Origin: Rhodospirillaceae bacterium
Lineage (GTDB): Bacteria; Pseudomonadota; Alphaproteobacteria; Bin65
Reading direction: 5' to 3'
Assembly (NCBI GenBank): GCA_009840595.1
Contig: VXNK01000002.1
Coordinates: forward strand, 1 to 47,159
Length of the DNA: 47,159 bases
The position numbers and the translations under genes were made by a program. The notes beneath the pieces were generated by a model that had not been told where the DNA came from, made no database searches, and saw only the letters and a program-made list of their open reading frames with translations. This document shows, piece after piece, positions 1 through 7,689 of the stretch; position 1 is the first letter of the stretch, and each line of letters starts with the position of its first letter.

Positions 1-33
1 CGGAACAGCGGGCGGGGGCGGAAAATGGGGCCG

Positions 34-155
34 CCATGACGAATCATGACATTTCATGACACATGCGAATTTCCCCATCGCCGTCCCGGCCAGAATGACG
101 GGGGAGGTCGAAAGGAGCGCCATGACAAAACATGACACTTCATGACATATCCGAA
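34..155. repeat. Pair of 36-bp CATGACA-rich direct repeats
   Basis: Two closely similar 36-bp copies lie at 34-69 and 120-155, 86 bp apart. Each contains three CATGAC cores, the last as TTCATGACA, and both end in CGAA; the copies differ at only about six positions. Nothing in the 1-309 stretch looks like a gene: the only open frame, on the minus strand at 54-320, has shadow-like composition. Repeated operator-like sites for the downstream ligase operon are possible. A small duplicated intergenic repeat is equally possible. Confidence 0.6.
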
Positions 156-277
156 GGGCCTCGCCTCCCCTTGCACACCGGCCTCTTGCGATTCGCGGCG
201 GCAGGCGGCAAGAACGGAACGGGCGGTCCCGTCAGGGAAGACCGTTTTCAGAGGGACGGGCTCGCCGATGTCGACCC

Positions 278-319
278 AACCATGCTGACCCGACAATGCT
301 GACCCAGCCATGCTAACCA
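278..319. repeat. 14-bp tandem repeat, three copies, at the ligase start
   Basis: Units at 278-291, 292-305 and 306-319 follow the pattern NNCCATGCTGACCC, the third copy being more diverged. The array ends exactly at the ATG at 319, and its third unit supplies another in-frame ATG at 310. The duplication therefore created or multiplied candidate start codons for the downstream gene. Confidence 0.8.
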
Positions 320-1911
320 TGTCATCCGCGCTGGACCGCTGCCGGCGCTACTATGCCGACCGGCCCGCGGTGATCGACCGGGAGGGGCGCTGGACCTGGG
401 CCGGGCATCTTGATCGGATAGCGCGGCTGGCCGGCGGGCTGCAGGCGCTGGGCGTGAAGCGCGGCGACGCCTTCGCGACGCTCTCGCGCAACACCTTCCG
501 CAATTTCGAGCTGCTGCACGCCGGCTACTGGATGGGCGCCGTGCCGGCGCCGGTCAACATCCGCCTGGCGGCGCCCGAGATCGCCTATATCCTCGACAAT
601 GCCGGGGCGGAGGTCGTCGCCGTCGATGCGCCGTTCCTCGGCCTGTTCGATCACGAAGCCCTGGCGCCGTGGCGCGACCGCACGATCCGGATCGCCGGGG
701 CGCAGGACGACGCCGCGGATGCCGATGCCGATCCCGGTGCCGCGTGGCCGGAGCACGACTACGAAACCCTGATCGCCGGGGCGGAGCCGGCCGGGCTGCA
801 CGAGGCGCAGGAAACCGATCCCGCGATCCTGTTATACACCGGCGGGACGACCGGCCGCTCGAAGGGCGTGCCGCTCAGCCACCGCAACGCCGTGTCGAAC
901 GGCATGCAGGTCGGCCACACGGTCGGCATCTATTCCGACGACGTCTATCTGCATGTCGCGCCGATGTTCCATTCCGCCGACCTGCTCGGCACCGGGTTCA
1001 CATTGATGGGCAGCGGCCACGCCTTCCTGCCGGCCTTCACCCCGGCCGACCTGCTGGGCGCGATCCAGGACCGGGGCGTTACCTGGACCATGCTGGCGCC
1101 GACCATGATCATCATGACGCTCCAGCAGGAGGACCTGTCGCGCTACGACCTTTCCAGCCTGCGCGCCTTCCTTTACGGCAGCGCGCCGATGGCCGCCGAA
1201 TGGGTCGAGCGGACGCTCAAGGCGTTCGACGGCGTCGAACTGATCCAGGGCTACGGCCTGACCGAGACCTCGCCGATCCTGTCGCTGATGTCCCACCGCG
1301 AGCATGTCGAGGCGATCGCGAGCGGCAACCGCGAGCGGCTCAAGGCGGCGGGACGGCCGATCATCGGCGTCGACATGCGCATCCTCGGCCCGGACGGCCG
1401 CGAAGTCCCGAACGGCGAATCGGGCGAGGTCGTCGTTCGCGCGCCCAACGTGACGGCGGGCTATCTCAACCTGCCGGAGGAGAACGCCCGGGCCTTCCGC
1501 GACGGCTGGTTCCACACCGGCGACGTCGGCCGGATGGACGATAACGGCTTCATGTATCTGATCGACCGCAAGAAGGACATGATCATCACCGGCGGCGAGA
1601 ATGTCTATTCGCTGGAGGTCGAAGCCGCGCTCTACCAGCATCCGGCGGTCGGCGAATGCGCCGTGATCGGCATTCCGGACAGCAAGTACGGCGAGGCCCT
1701 GTTCGCCGCCATCGTGCCCCAGCCGGGGCAGAGCGTGGGCGCGGAGGAACTTGTCGCCCATTGCCGGGAGCGGATCGGCGGCTACAAGATTCCGCGCCAG
1801 TACGCCTTCCTGCCCGAACTGCCGAAAAGCGCGATGGGCAAGATCCTCAAGACCGCCCTGCGCGAAACCTACAGCGACCCCGCCGCCGAGCGGGAGACGG
1901 TCGCGCGGTAG
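319..1911 (+). CDS. Acyl-CoA ligase (AMP-forming, class I adenylate-forming enzyme)
   Basis: Activates a carboxylic acid to its CoA thioester by way of an acyl-adenylate; the substrate cannot be told from sequence. The protein of about 530 residues has all ANL core motifs in order: the P-loop YTGGTTGRSKGV, GYGLTETSP, the hinge region DGWFHTGDVG followed by DRKKDMIITGGENVYS, and the C-terminal catalytic lysine region PKSAMGKILK. The start is uncertain: ATG 319 gives MSSALDRC, and ATG 310 adds three residues but lies inside a tandem repeat. Neither has a clear ribosome binding site. A ring-cleavage-type dioxygenase and a PhyH oxygenase follow in the same direction, so the substrate may be an aromatic or branched acid. 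Confidence 0.93.
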   Translation: MSSALDRCRRYYADRPAVIDREGRWTWAGHLDRIARLAGGLQALGVKRGDAFATLSRNTFRNFELLHAGYWMGAVPAPVNIRLAAPEIAYILDNAGAEVVAVDAPFLGLFDHEALAPWRDRTIRIAGAQDDAADADADPGAAWPEHDYETLIAGAEPAGLHEAQETDPAILLYTGGTTGRSKGVPLSHRNAVSNGMQVGHTVGIYSDDVYLHVAPMFHSADLLGTGFTLMGSGHAFLPAFTPADLLGAIQDRGVTWTMLAPTMIIMTLQQEDLSRYDLSSLRAFLYGSAPMAAEWVERTLKAFDGVELIQGYGLTETSPILSLMSHREHVEAIASGNRERLKAAGRPIIGVDMRILGPDGREVPNGESGEVVVRAPNVTAGYLNLPEENARAFRDGWFHTGDVGRMDDNGFMYLIDRKKDMIITGGENVYSLEVEAALYQHPAVGECAVIGIPDSKYGEALFAAIVPQPGQSVGAEELVAHCRERIGGYKIPRQYAFLPELPKSAMGKILKTALRETYSDPAAERETVAR

Positions 1912-1923
1912 ACGGGCGGCCGG

Positions 1924-1937
1924 GCCCGGTACCGGGC
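1924..1937. other. Perfect 14-bp palindrome after the ligase gene
   Basis: GCCCGGTACCGGGC reads the same on both strands and lies 12 bp after the ligase stop codon. There is no following T-run, so it is not a convincing terminator. It may be a weak hairpin or a protein-binding site. Confidence 0.35.
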
Positions 1938-2021
1938 GCGGGCCATGCGCACTTCGCCGTTCAAAGCCGGCGGCGCGGCTGCTATCCTGCGCCCGACGCA
2001 ATGCAATCTTCGAGGCCGCCG

Positions 2022-3104
2022 ATGGAAGCGCCGCAAATCTCTCCCGCCGAACGGGAAGCCCGGCAGGACTTCTACGACACGATCGACCGCCAGAGCCTGA
2101 CCCCGCTGTGGGAGGTGCTGGCCGGGCTGGTGACGAAGGAACCGGTCAGCCAGGCCAGGCCGCATCTGTGGAAATTCGCCGAGGTCCGGCCCCATGTGCT
2201 GAAAGCCGGCAGCCTGATCACCGCCGAGGAGGCCGAGCGCCGTGTTCTGGTGCTGGAGAATCCGGGACTGCGCGGCGGATCGCGGATCACCCAGTCGCTC
2301 TATGCCGGCCTGCAGCTGATCCTGCCGGGCGAGATCGCGCCGGCACACCGGCACACCGCCTCGGCGTTGCGCTTCATCGTCGAGGGCAGTGGCGCCTACA
2401 CCGCCGTGGACGGCGAGAAGACCATCATGGAAGAGGGCGATTTCGTCATCACGCCGCCCTGGGCCTGGCACGACCACGGCAACGACAGCGACCGGCCGAT
2501 GATCTGGCTCGACGGGCTGGACGTGCCGATGGTCAACAGCTTCGACACCTCGTTCGCCGAAAACCTGGCGGAGGACGAACAGCAGCTTTCCCGGCCGGCC
2601 GACTATTCGCCGGACCACTATTCCCACAACCTGCTGCCGGTCGGCTACGAGAACACGAAGAACTATTCGCCGATCTTCAACTATCCCTACGCCCGGACCC
2701 GCGAGACCCTGCACCGGATGGCGAAGTACGAGGAATGGGACCCCTGCCACGGCCTGAAGCTGCAATACACCAACCCGGTCGACGGCGGCTATGCCATGCC
2801 GACGATTGCCACCTTCATGCAGCTTCTGCCCAAGGATACGACGACGACGCCCTACCGCTCGACCGACGGCATGGTCTATTCGCCGGTCGAGGGCACGGGC
2901 CGCACGGTCGTGCGCACGCCGGACGGGGATGTCGCGCTCGATTGGGAACCGAAGGACGTGTTCATCGTGCCGAGCTGGATGCCCCACCACCACGAGTGCG
3001 CGGGCGAGGCCGTGCTGTTCAGCTTCTCCGACCGGGCGGCCCAGCGCAAACTCGGCATCTGGCGCGAGCAGCGCGGCAACGGCCCGGTTTCGGGGCCGCA
3101 TTGA
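2022..3104 (+). CDS. Bicupin ring-cleavage dioxygenase, gentisate 1,2-dioxygenase-like
   Basis: Members of this family open gentisate, salicylate or 1-hydroxy-2-naphthoate with O2 and Fe(II). The protein is 360 residues with two cupin domains. The first carries the metal-binding pattern PAHRHTASALRF (His109, His111) and WHDHGND (His150, His152), plus WLDGLDVP, all typical of gentisate dioxygenases. The second cupin, near residues 260-345, ends in PSWMPHHH. ATG 2022 is preferred because GAGG lies 6 bp upstream; ATG 2001 would add seven residues. It sits about 110 bp after the acyl-CoA ligase and 16 bp before a PhyH-type oxygenase, so the three probably form an operon. No maleylpyruvate isomerase or hydrolase is adjacent. 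Confidence 0.88.
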   Translation: MEAPQISPAEREARQDFYDTIDRQSLTPLWEVLAGLVTKEPVSQARPHLWKFAEVRPHVLKAGSLITAEEAERRVLVLENPGLRGGSRITQSLYAGLQLILPGEIAPAHRHTASALRFIVEGSGAYTAVDGEKTIMEEGDFVITPPWAWHDHGNDSDRPMIWLDGLDVPMVNSFDTSFAENLAEDEQQLSRPADYSPDHYSHNLLPVGYENTKNYSPIFNYPYARTRETLHRMAKYEEWDPCHGLKLQYTNPVDGGYAMPTIATFMQLLPKDTTTTPYRSTDGMVYSPVEGTGRTVVRTPDGDVALDWEPKDVFIVPSWMPHHHECAGEAVLFSFSDRAAQRKLGIWREQRGNGPVSGPH

Positions 3105-3120
3105 GGCGCGGGGCGGACCC

Positions 3121-4005
3121 ATGGCCCGGCTCAGCCCCGACGAGCGTGCGTTTTTCCACGAGCACGGCTATCTGATGGTCGAAGACGCGGTGGACGCCGC
3201 CCTGCTGGCGCGGCTGCAGCGGGACTTCGAGGCGTGGGTGGAAGAGAGCCGCGGCCACGATACCGCCTGGGGCGACACGCTGGACGGGCGGCCGCGCTTC
3301 GACCTGGAGCCCGGGCACAGCGCAGAGGCGCCGAAGCTGCGCCGGGTCAACGCGCCGATCGAGGTCTCGGACGCCTATTACGCGGCGACGATGGACAGCC
3401 GGATGGTCGATTGCGTCGCCGACCTCATCGGCCCCGACGTCAAGCTGCACCACACCAAGATCAATTCGAAGCTGCCGGGCGGGCACACCGAGGTGAAGTG
3501 GCACCAGGATTTCCCGTTCACGCCCCATACCAACGACGACGTGGTGACGGCCCTGCTGATGGTGGACGAAGTCACCGAAACGAACGGCGCCCTGGAGGTC
3601 CTTCCCGCGTCTCACCGCGGCCCGATCCACGGCCTGTGGCACGATGGCGTGTTCACGGGGGCGGTGTCGGACGACGTTACGGCGGCGTCCCGCCCGTCCG
3701 CCGAACTCTGCATCGGTCCGGCGGGCGCGGTATGCCTGATGCACACGCGCCTGCTGCACGGCTCCGCACCCAACCGGTCCGACCGGCCGCGAACCCTGCA
3801 TATCTCGGTCTACAGCGCGGAAGACGCGATCCCCTGCTCGCCGAATCCCATGCCGACCCGTTATCAGGGGCACCTCGTTCGCGGCCGGCGGACCGGCCGG
3901 GTCCGCTCGATCGGTTACGAGATCGATCTGCCCCAGCTGCCGACGACGGCATCTTTCTTCGACCAGCAAGCCCGTCACGTCGGGCAGGACGCCGCCGGCT
4001 CGTGA
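3121..4005 (+). CDS. Phytanoyl-CoA dioxygenase (PhyH) family oxygenase
   Basis: Predicted Fe(II)/2-oxoglutarate-dependent hydroxylase of 294 residues. The iron-binding facial triad is visible as H128-Q-D130 in KWHQDFPF and the distal His213 in MHTRLLHGSAPNRS, followed by RPRTLHISV with the arginine expected to bind 2-oxoglutarate. The phrase DEVTETNGALEVLPASHRG between them is typical of the family. The substrate is unknown: relatives act on phytanoyl-CoA, ectoine and many natural products. It starts 16 bp after the bicupin gene and is probably co-transcribed with it. Confidence 0.9.
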   Translation: MARLSPDERAFFHEHGYLMVEDAVDAALLARLQRDFEAWVEESRGHDTAWGDTLDGRPRFDLEPGHSAEAPKLRRVNAPIEVSDAYYAATMDSRMVDCVADLIGPDVKLHHTKINSKLPGGHTEVKWHQDFPFTPHTNDDVVTALLMVDEVTETNGALEVLPASHRGPIHGLWHDGVFTGAVSDDVTAASRPSAELCIGPAGAVCLMHTRLLHGSAPNRSDRPRTLHISVYSAEDAIPCSPNPMPTRYQGHLVRGRRTGRVRSIGYEIDLPQLPTTASFFDQQARHVGQDAAGS

Positions 4006-4082
4006 CGCCGCCGGTACGGCGACGTTCCGATTGCCGCGCGGTCCCGCCGGCGAAGGACAACGACAACCGGAGGGTCACGAAG

Positions 4083-4577
4083 ATGACGGACCGCATGCCC
4101 CTCGCCATTCTGCTCGTAACGGCGTTCCTCATCATGGCCGGCAGCCCGGCAGAGCGCGTCCGGGCCGAACCCGGCAGCGACATGAAGATCGCCGCCGTCG
4201 AGGGTGCGTTCGAGGATGTCGCCGAATATGTCGCCGACGCCATCGTCAACCGCGGGCTGGTGATCGACTATCGCGGCTATATCGGCCGGATGCTCCAGCG
4301 GACCGGCAAGGACGCCGGCGCCGCCAAGCCGCTGTACCGGGACGCGCAATTCTTCCAGTTCTGCTCGGCGGTCTTTTCGCGGCGCACGATGGAGGCCGAT
4401 CCGCGTAACATCGCCTATTGCCCCTATGTCGTCTTCGTCTACGAACTGGCGGCGAAACCGGGCACCGTCCATGTCGGATACCGCCGGCCGGCCGCGGCCG
4501 GATCTGCGCAATCCCGGAAGGCGCTCGCGGCGGTCGAAAAGCTGCTCGACGCCATCGTCCGCGAAGCGACCGAGTAG
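4083..4577 (+). CDS. Exported DUF302-family protein
   Basis: A 164-residue protein with an N-terminal hydrophobic segment (about residues 6-20) and a likely signal-peptidase site near RVRAEPGSD, so it is probably periplasmic. The rest resembles the DUF302 fold: a start like MKIAAVEGAFEDVAEYV, a central FQFCSAVFSRR, then NIAYCPYVVFVYEL. Two cysteines, in FQFCSA and AYCPYV, might pair. GGAGGG stands 9 bp before the ATG. The biochemical role of DUF302 is unknown. The next gene is another small exported protein, suggesting a shared periplasmic role, perhaps in sulfur or redox chemistry; that is inference. Confidence 0.8.
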   Translation: MTDRMPLAILLVTAFLIMAGSPAERVRAEPGSDMKIAAVEGAFEDVAEYVADAIVNRGLVIDYRGYIGRMLQRTGKDAGAAKPLYRDAQFFQFCSAVFSRRTMEADPRNIAYCPYVVFVYELAAKPGTVHVGYRRPAAAGSAQSRKALAAVEKLLDAIVREATE

Positions 4578-4732
4578 CCGGCCTCCGGCAGAGGCGGAGT
4601 CGGGCAACCCGCTGCGATGGCGCAGGCCATGTTGGCGGCCGCGTCGCTTGGCAACCGGTCCGGGAGCGCTATTATCGAAAGGGCCGGGCAGTTCCGGCCC
4701 GGCCCTACGATTCACTCGGGAGGATTTTTCTC

Positions 4733-5194
4733 ATGAACAAGCTGATTGCACTGACGATCGCCGGGTTCGTCGCCCTGGCGGCGGCCGCGCCGGTAACGCC
4801 GGCAACGGCGGAGAACCGCTACGGCAAGCAGAAGGTCGTTTATCACATCAACTATGTGGGCGGCCCGAAGAGCAAGAAGTATCTCGGCGCGATGCGCAAC
4901 GTGCAGAACCACATCAACGCCGTGGGCGCCGAGAACCTCGATATCCGGGTCGTCCTGCACGGCAACGGCGTGTACATCCTGCGCGACGCGGTGAAAAACC
5001 TTCGGCTCCAGGGCGCGATCACGAACCTCAAGAACCAGAAGGTCGGCTTCTACATTTGCGCCAACACGCTGCGCGGCCGGAAGATCGATTTCAAAACCGA
5101 TCTCTTCGAAGCGCATGAGGAAGATATCGTTCCTTCCGGCGTGGCCGAACTGGCCCATCTCCAGGGCAAGGGCTACACCTACATCAAGCCCTGA
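4733..5194 (+). CDS. Exported DsrE-family protein
   Basis: A 153-residue protein with a clear signal peptide (MNKLIALTIAGFVALAAAAP, cleavage near ATAEN), followed by a DsrE/DsrF-like domain. The domain has KVVYHINYVGG, a helix with NVQNHINAVG, then DIRVVLHGNGVYIL and VGFYICANTLRGRKID. The cysteine in YICANTL is at the position of the sulfur-carrying cysteine of TusD/DsrE proteins. Most DsrE proteins act in the cytoplasm in sulfur relay, but exported versions with this layout are common in proteobacteria and their function is not established. The upstream gap to the DUF302 gene is 155 bp, and a strong hairpin follows the stop. Confidence 0.85.
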   Translation: MNKLIALTIAGFVALAAAAPVTPATAENRYGKQKVVYHINYVGGPKSKKYLGAMRNVQNHINAVGAENLDIRVVLHGNGVYILRDAVKNLRLQGAITNLKNQKVGFYICANTLRGRKIDFKTDLFEAHEEDIVPSGVAELAHLQGKGYTYIKP

Positions 5195-5212
5195 CCGAAA
5201 GCGCCGGGATTA

Positions 5213-5242
5213 CCGTGCGCCGCACGCTGGAGCGGCGCACGG
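5213..5242 (+). terminator. Strong hairpin after the DsrE-like gene
   Basis: An 11-bp perfect stem, CCGTGCGCCGC at 5213-5223 with GCGGCGCACGG at 5232-5242, around an 8-base loop, 18 bp after the stop codon. It is followed by GGTCCTTTG rather than a clean T-run. It probably ends the transcript from the upstream genes. Confidence 0.65.
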
Positions 5243-5455
5243 ACCCGGTCCTTTGAGTAGCCCGCCGCTTCGATCCAGGCAGGATCGGACGCCGGCCCGC
5301 AAGAGCCGGCCGACTGCCCCGAACCCGGCGCTCGCCTGAAATTCGAACGCCTTGCCCTGTCGTCCGGGTGTCGATCCGCTTACGGCGACTTTCCGTCCCT
5401 TGCCGGGGTCCGCACCCGGCCGCAGGTTGGCGCGGGACAGGAGAGCGGGGCGGCG

Positions 5456-6238
5456 ATGGCCTTTGTGGAAGCCGGCGGAAGCCGGCTTGAGTATGAATGG
5501 GTGGGGGTCGGCCCGGCGGACGGGCCGACCGTCGTCCTGCTGCACGAAGGTCTCGGCTCCGTCGCCATGTGGCGGGATTTCCCTTCGCAGCTCGCCCGGG
5601 CGACGGGCCTGCGCGTGCTGGTCTACAGCCGGCGCGGCTACGGCAAATCCGATGCGCTGACCCGCGCCGACCTGCCGCTGCCGTTCGACTACATGCACCG
5701 GGAGGCGCAGGACGCCCTGCCCGATCTGCTGAACCGGCTCGACGTGCGCCGGCCGCTCCTGTTCGGCCACAGCGACGGCGCCTCGATCGCGCTGATCTAC
5801 GCCGGCAGCGGCCTTGAGCCGGCGCCGGACAGCGTCGTCGTCATGGCGCCCCATGTGCTGGTCGAACCCTGCACCATCACGTCGATCGCCAGGGCCCGGG
5901 TGCTGTGGGAGGAGACCGATTTGCGCGGACGGCTCGCCCGCTATCACGACGATCCGGACAGCGCCTTCTACGCCTGGAACCTCAGCTGGATGATGCCGGA
6001 GTTCCGCGACTGGAATATCGAGGCGTATCTGCCGAACATCCGCGTGTCGATGACGGTCGTTCAGGGATTGGACGACGAATACGGCTCGCCGCTGCAGCCG
6101 CAGGCCGTCGAGCGGGGCGCCGGCGGGCCGGTCGATGTCGTCATGCTGCCCGGCTGCGGGCACTCGCCGCACCGCGACCGCCCCGAGGAAACCCTGGCCG
6201 CCGTCGTCCGCCATATCGGCAGGAAGGCCGCCGCATGA
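5456..6238 (+). CDS. Alpha/beta-hydrolase fold hydrolase
   Basis: A 260-residue soluble hydrolase. The nucleophile elbow is GHSDG with Ser106, the acid is Asp206 or Asp207 in QGLDDEYG, and the base is His236 in CGHSPHRD. The oxyanion segment is LLHEGLGSVAMW near residue 28. The start HEGLGS and the cap region resemble carboxyl-ester and C-C-bond hydrolases of catabolic operons, but the substrate cannot be assigned. Its TGA overlaps the ATG of the next gene (ATGA), so translation is coupled to the metallo-beta-lactamase-fold hydrolase. Upstream, the 261 bp from 5195 holds the DsrE terminator and a short GCCGGC hairpin, and no gene. Confidence 0.88.
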   Translation: MAFVEAGGSRLEYEWVGVGPADGPTVVLLHEGLGSVAMWRDFPSQLARATGLRVLVYSRRGYGKSDALTRADLPLPFDYMHREAQDALPDLLNRLDVRRPLLFGHSDGASIALIYAGSGLEPAPDSVVVMAPHVLVEPCTITSIARARVLWEETDLRGRLARYHDDPDSAFYAWNLSWMMPEFRDWNIEAYLPNIRVSMTVVQGLDDEYGSPLQPQAVERGAGGPVDVVMLPGCGHSPHRDRPEETLAAVVRHIGRKAAA

Positions 6239-7356
6239 GCGCCGCCAACGGACGCCCGGCCCGGAATCGTGCCGGGGACGGCCTCGACTATCCCCTGGGC
6301 GAGCGCAAGCCGGCCGCCGCGGAAACGATCGAGGTTGCGCCCGGCGTCCACTGGCTGCGCATGCCCCTGCCCTTCCAGCTCGACCATATCAACCTGTGGC
6401 TGCTCGAGGACGGCGAGGGCTATGCCATCGTCGATTCCGGACTGCTGCTCGACGAGACCAAGGAGCACTGGCTCGCGATCTTCGAGCGCTTCGGCATCGC
6501 CCATGGCGGCAAGGCCGGCAAACCAGTCACCCGGCTTATCGTCACCCATTTCCATCCGGACCATATCGGCCTGGCTGGCTGGCTGACCGACCTGCTCGAC
6601 ACCGAGTTGTGGATCACCCGGACGGAATGGCTGATGGCCCGGATGCTCTATCTGGATTCGGACGCGGTCAACCACCGGAGCATGGCGGATTTCTATGCGC
6701 TGCACGGCCTGGCGCCGGAACTGGCGGAAAGGATGTTCTCGGGCGGCAACACCTACCGCCGCCGGGTCGCCGAGGCGCCCTTTCATCACCGGCGCCTGTG
6801 CGCGGGCGACGTACTGGAGATCGGCGGCCGGCGCTGGGAGATCATCGTCGGCACCGGCCATGCGCCCGAACATGCCTGCCTGTGGACCGCCGACGGCGGC
6901 GTGCTGATTTCGGGCGACCAGATTCTGCCGAAGATCACGCCGAACATCAGCGTCTGGGCGAGCGAGCCGGACGCCAGCCCGCTCGAGGACTATCTCGGCT
7001 CCTTCGCCAATTTCGCCGCGGTGCCGGACGATGCGCTGGTGCTGCCGAGCCACAATCTGCCGTTCCGCGGCGTGCAGACCCGGATCGGCCAGATCGTCGA
7101 TCATCACCGGGTGCGGCTGGAGCGCCTATCCGGCGGCTTTGCCGACGCTTCCCCCGACGGTTCCCCCAACGCTTCAGGGAGCGGACGGCTTTCGGCGGCG
7201 GATGCGGTGCCGCTGCTGTTCCGCCGCGAACTGGATTTCCATCAGCTCGGTTTCGCGATGGGCGAATGCCTGGCCCATCTCGCCTATCTGGAGGGTGCGG
7301 GAACGCTCGCCGGGCGGCTCGACCCCGACGGCATCCACCGCTTCGAACGGACCTGA
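6235..7356 (+). CDS. Metallo-beta-lactamase-fold hydrolase
   Basis: A 373-residue MBL-fold protein with the zinc motif THFHPDH (His105, His107, Asp109, His110), then GTGHAPEHACLW, the bridging aspartate in SGDQILP, and the last histidine in LPSHNLPF. The longer C-terminal part beyond residue 290 fits the glyoxalase-II-like hydrolases with an added helical domain that often act on thioesters, including CoA esters. It overlaps the upstream hydrolase by 4 bp. Residues 304-315 are encoded by a 12-bp tandem repeat giving a small low-complexity linker (D-A-S-P, D-G-S-P, N-A-S-G). Confidence 0.9.
   Translation: MSAANGRPARNRAGDGLDYPLGERKPAAAETIEVAPGVHWLRMPLPFQLDHINLWLLEDGEGYAIVDSGLLLDETKEHWLAIFERFGIAHGGKAGKPVTRLIVTHFHPDHIGLAGWLTDLLDTELWITRTEWLMARMLYLDSDAVNHRSMADFYALHGLAPELAERMFSGGNTYRRRVAEAPFHHRRLCAGDVLEIGGRRWEIIVGTGHAPEHACLWTADGGVLISGDQILPKITPNISVWASEPDASPLEDYLGSFANFAAVPDDALVLPSHNLPFRGVQTRIGQIVDHHRVRLERLSGGFADASPDGSPNASGSGRLSAADAVPLLFRRELDFHQLGFAMGECLAHLAYLEGAGTLAGRLDPDGIHRFERT
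7144..7179 (+). repeat. 12-bp in-frame tandem repeat inside the MBL gene
   Basis: Three units: GACGCTTCCCCC, GACGGTTCCCCC and the more diverged AACGCTTCAGGG. They encode a Ser/Pro/Gly-rich linker in the MBL-fold hydrolase. The reading frame is kept because the unit is a multiple of three. Confidence 0.75.
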
Positions 7357-7689
7357 CGCACCGTTGCGGACGCAGCCGGAATCAGGGCGAAAAAACTATT
7401 TGCGGCCAAAAAGTTAAGGGAGGTCCGGGCGGTATGCGCGGCGAAGCGAAACATGCGGTGTTTGCGTCTTGACCCTGCGGTTCCTATTGGCTAGGCAGAC
7501 CGGCGCGCATAAAAGAAGAACAATGCTGCGGCGTGCCAGGGAGGTTTGCACCGGCGGAACCGGCGGCGGGAGGCATCCTGCCACGCGCCGGCAGGTCTCA
7601 AATCTTGGTCGGGGACTGTGCGCGTTGCGCTCCGGTGAGCCGCGCGCTGCGGCGGCGCGGCTTGCCGAAGGGATCGAGTGGAGACGCCG
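7357..7689 (+). promoter_or_regulatory. Leader region of the ligase-Liv operon
   Basis: This 333-bp gap separates the MBL gene from the long ligase/transporter operon and has no supported gene. A sigma-70-like pair is visible: TTGACC at 7469-7474 and, 17 bp on, TAGGCA at 7492-7497. The second box is a poor match. A less GC-rich patch (AAAAAACTATTTGCGGCC) lies near 7390. I see no riboswitch or clear operator. The promoter call is tentative. Confidence 0.3.

Noticed and set aside
54-320. Possible minus-strand gene of 88 residues upstream of the first ligase
   Set aside because: It spans the CATGACA repeats and the 14-bp tandem repeat, has no ribosome binding site and no recognisable motif.
7678-7689. 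GTG 7678 as start of the long-chain acyl-CoA synthetase
   Set aside because: It is possible, but ATG 7690 has GGAG at a good distance and matches the usual start of the family, so it is kept only as an alternative.
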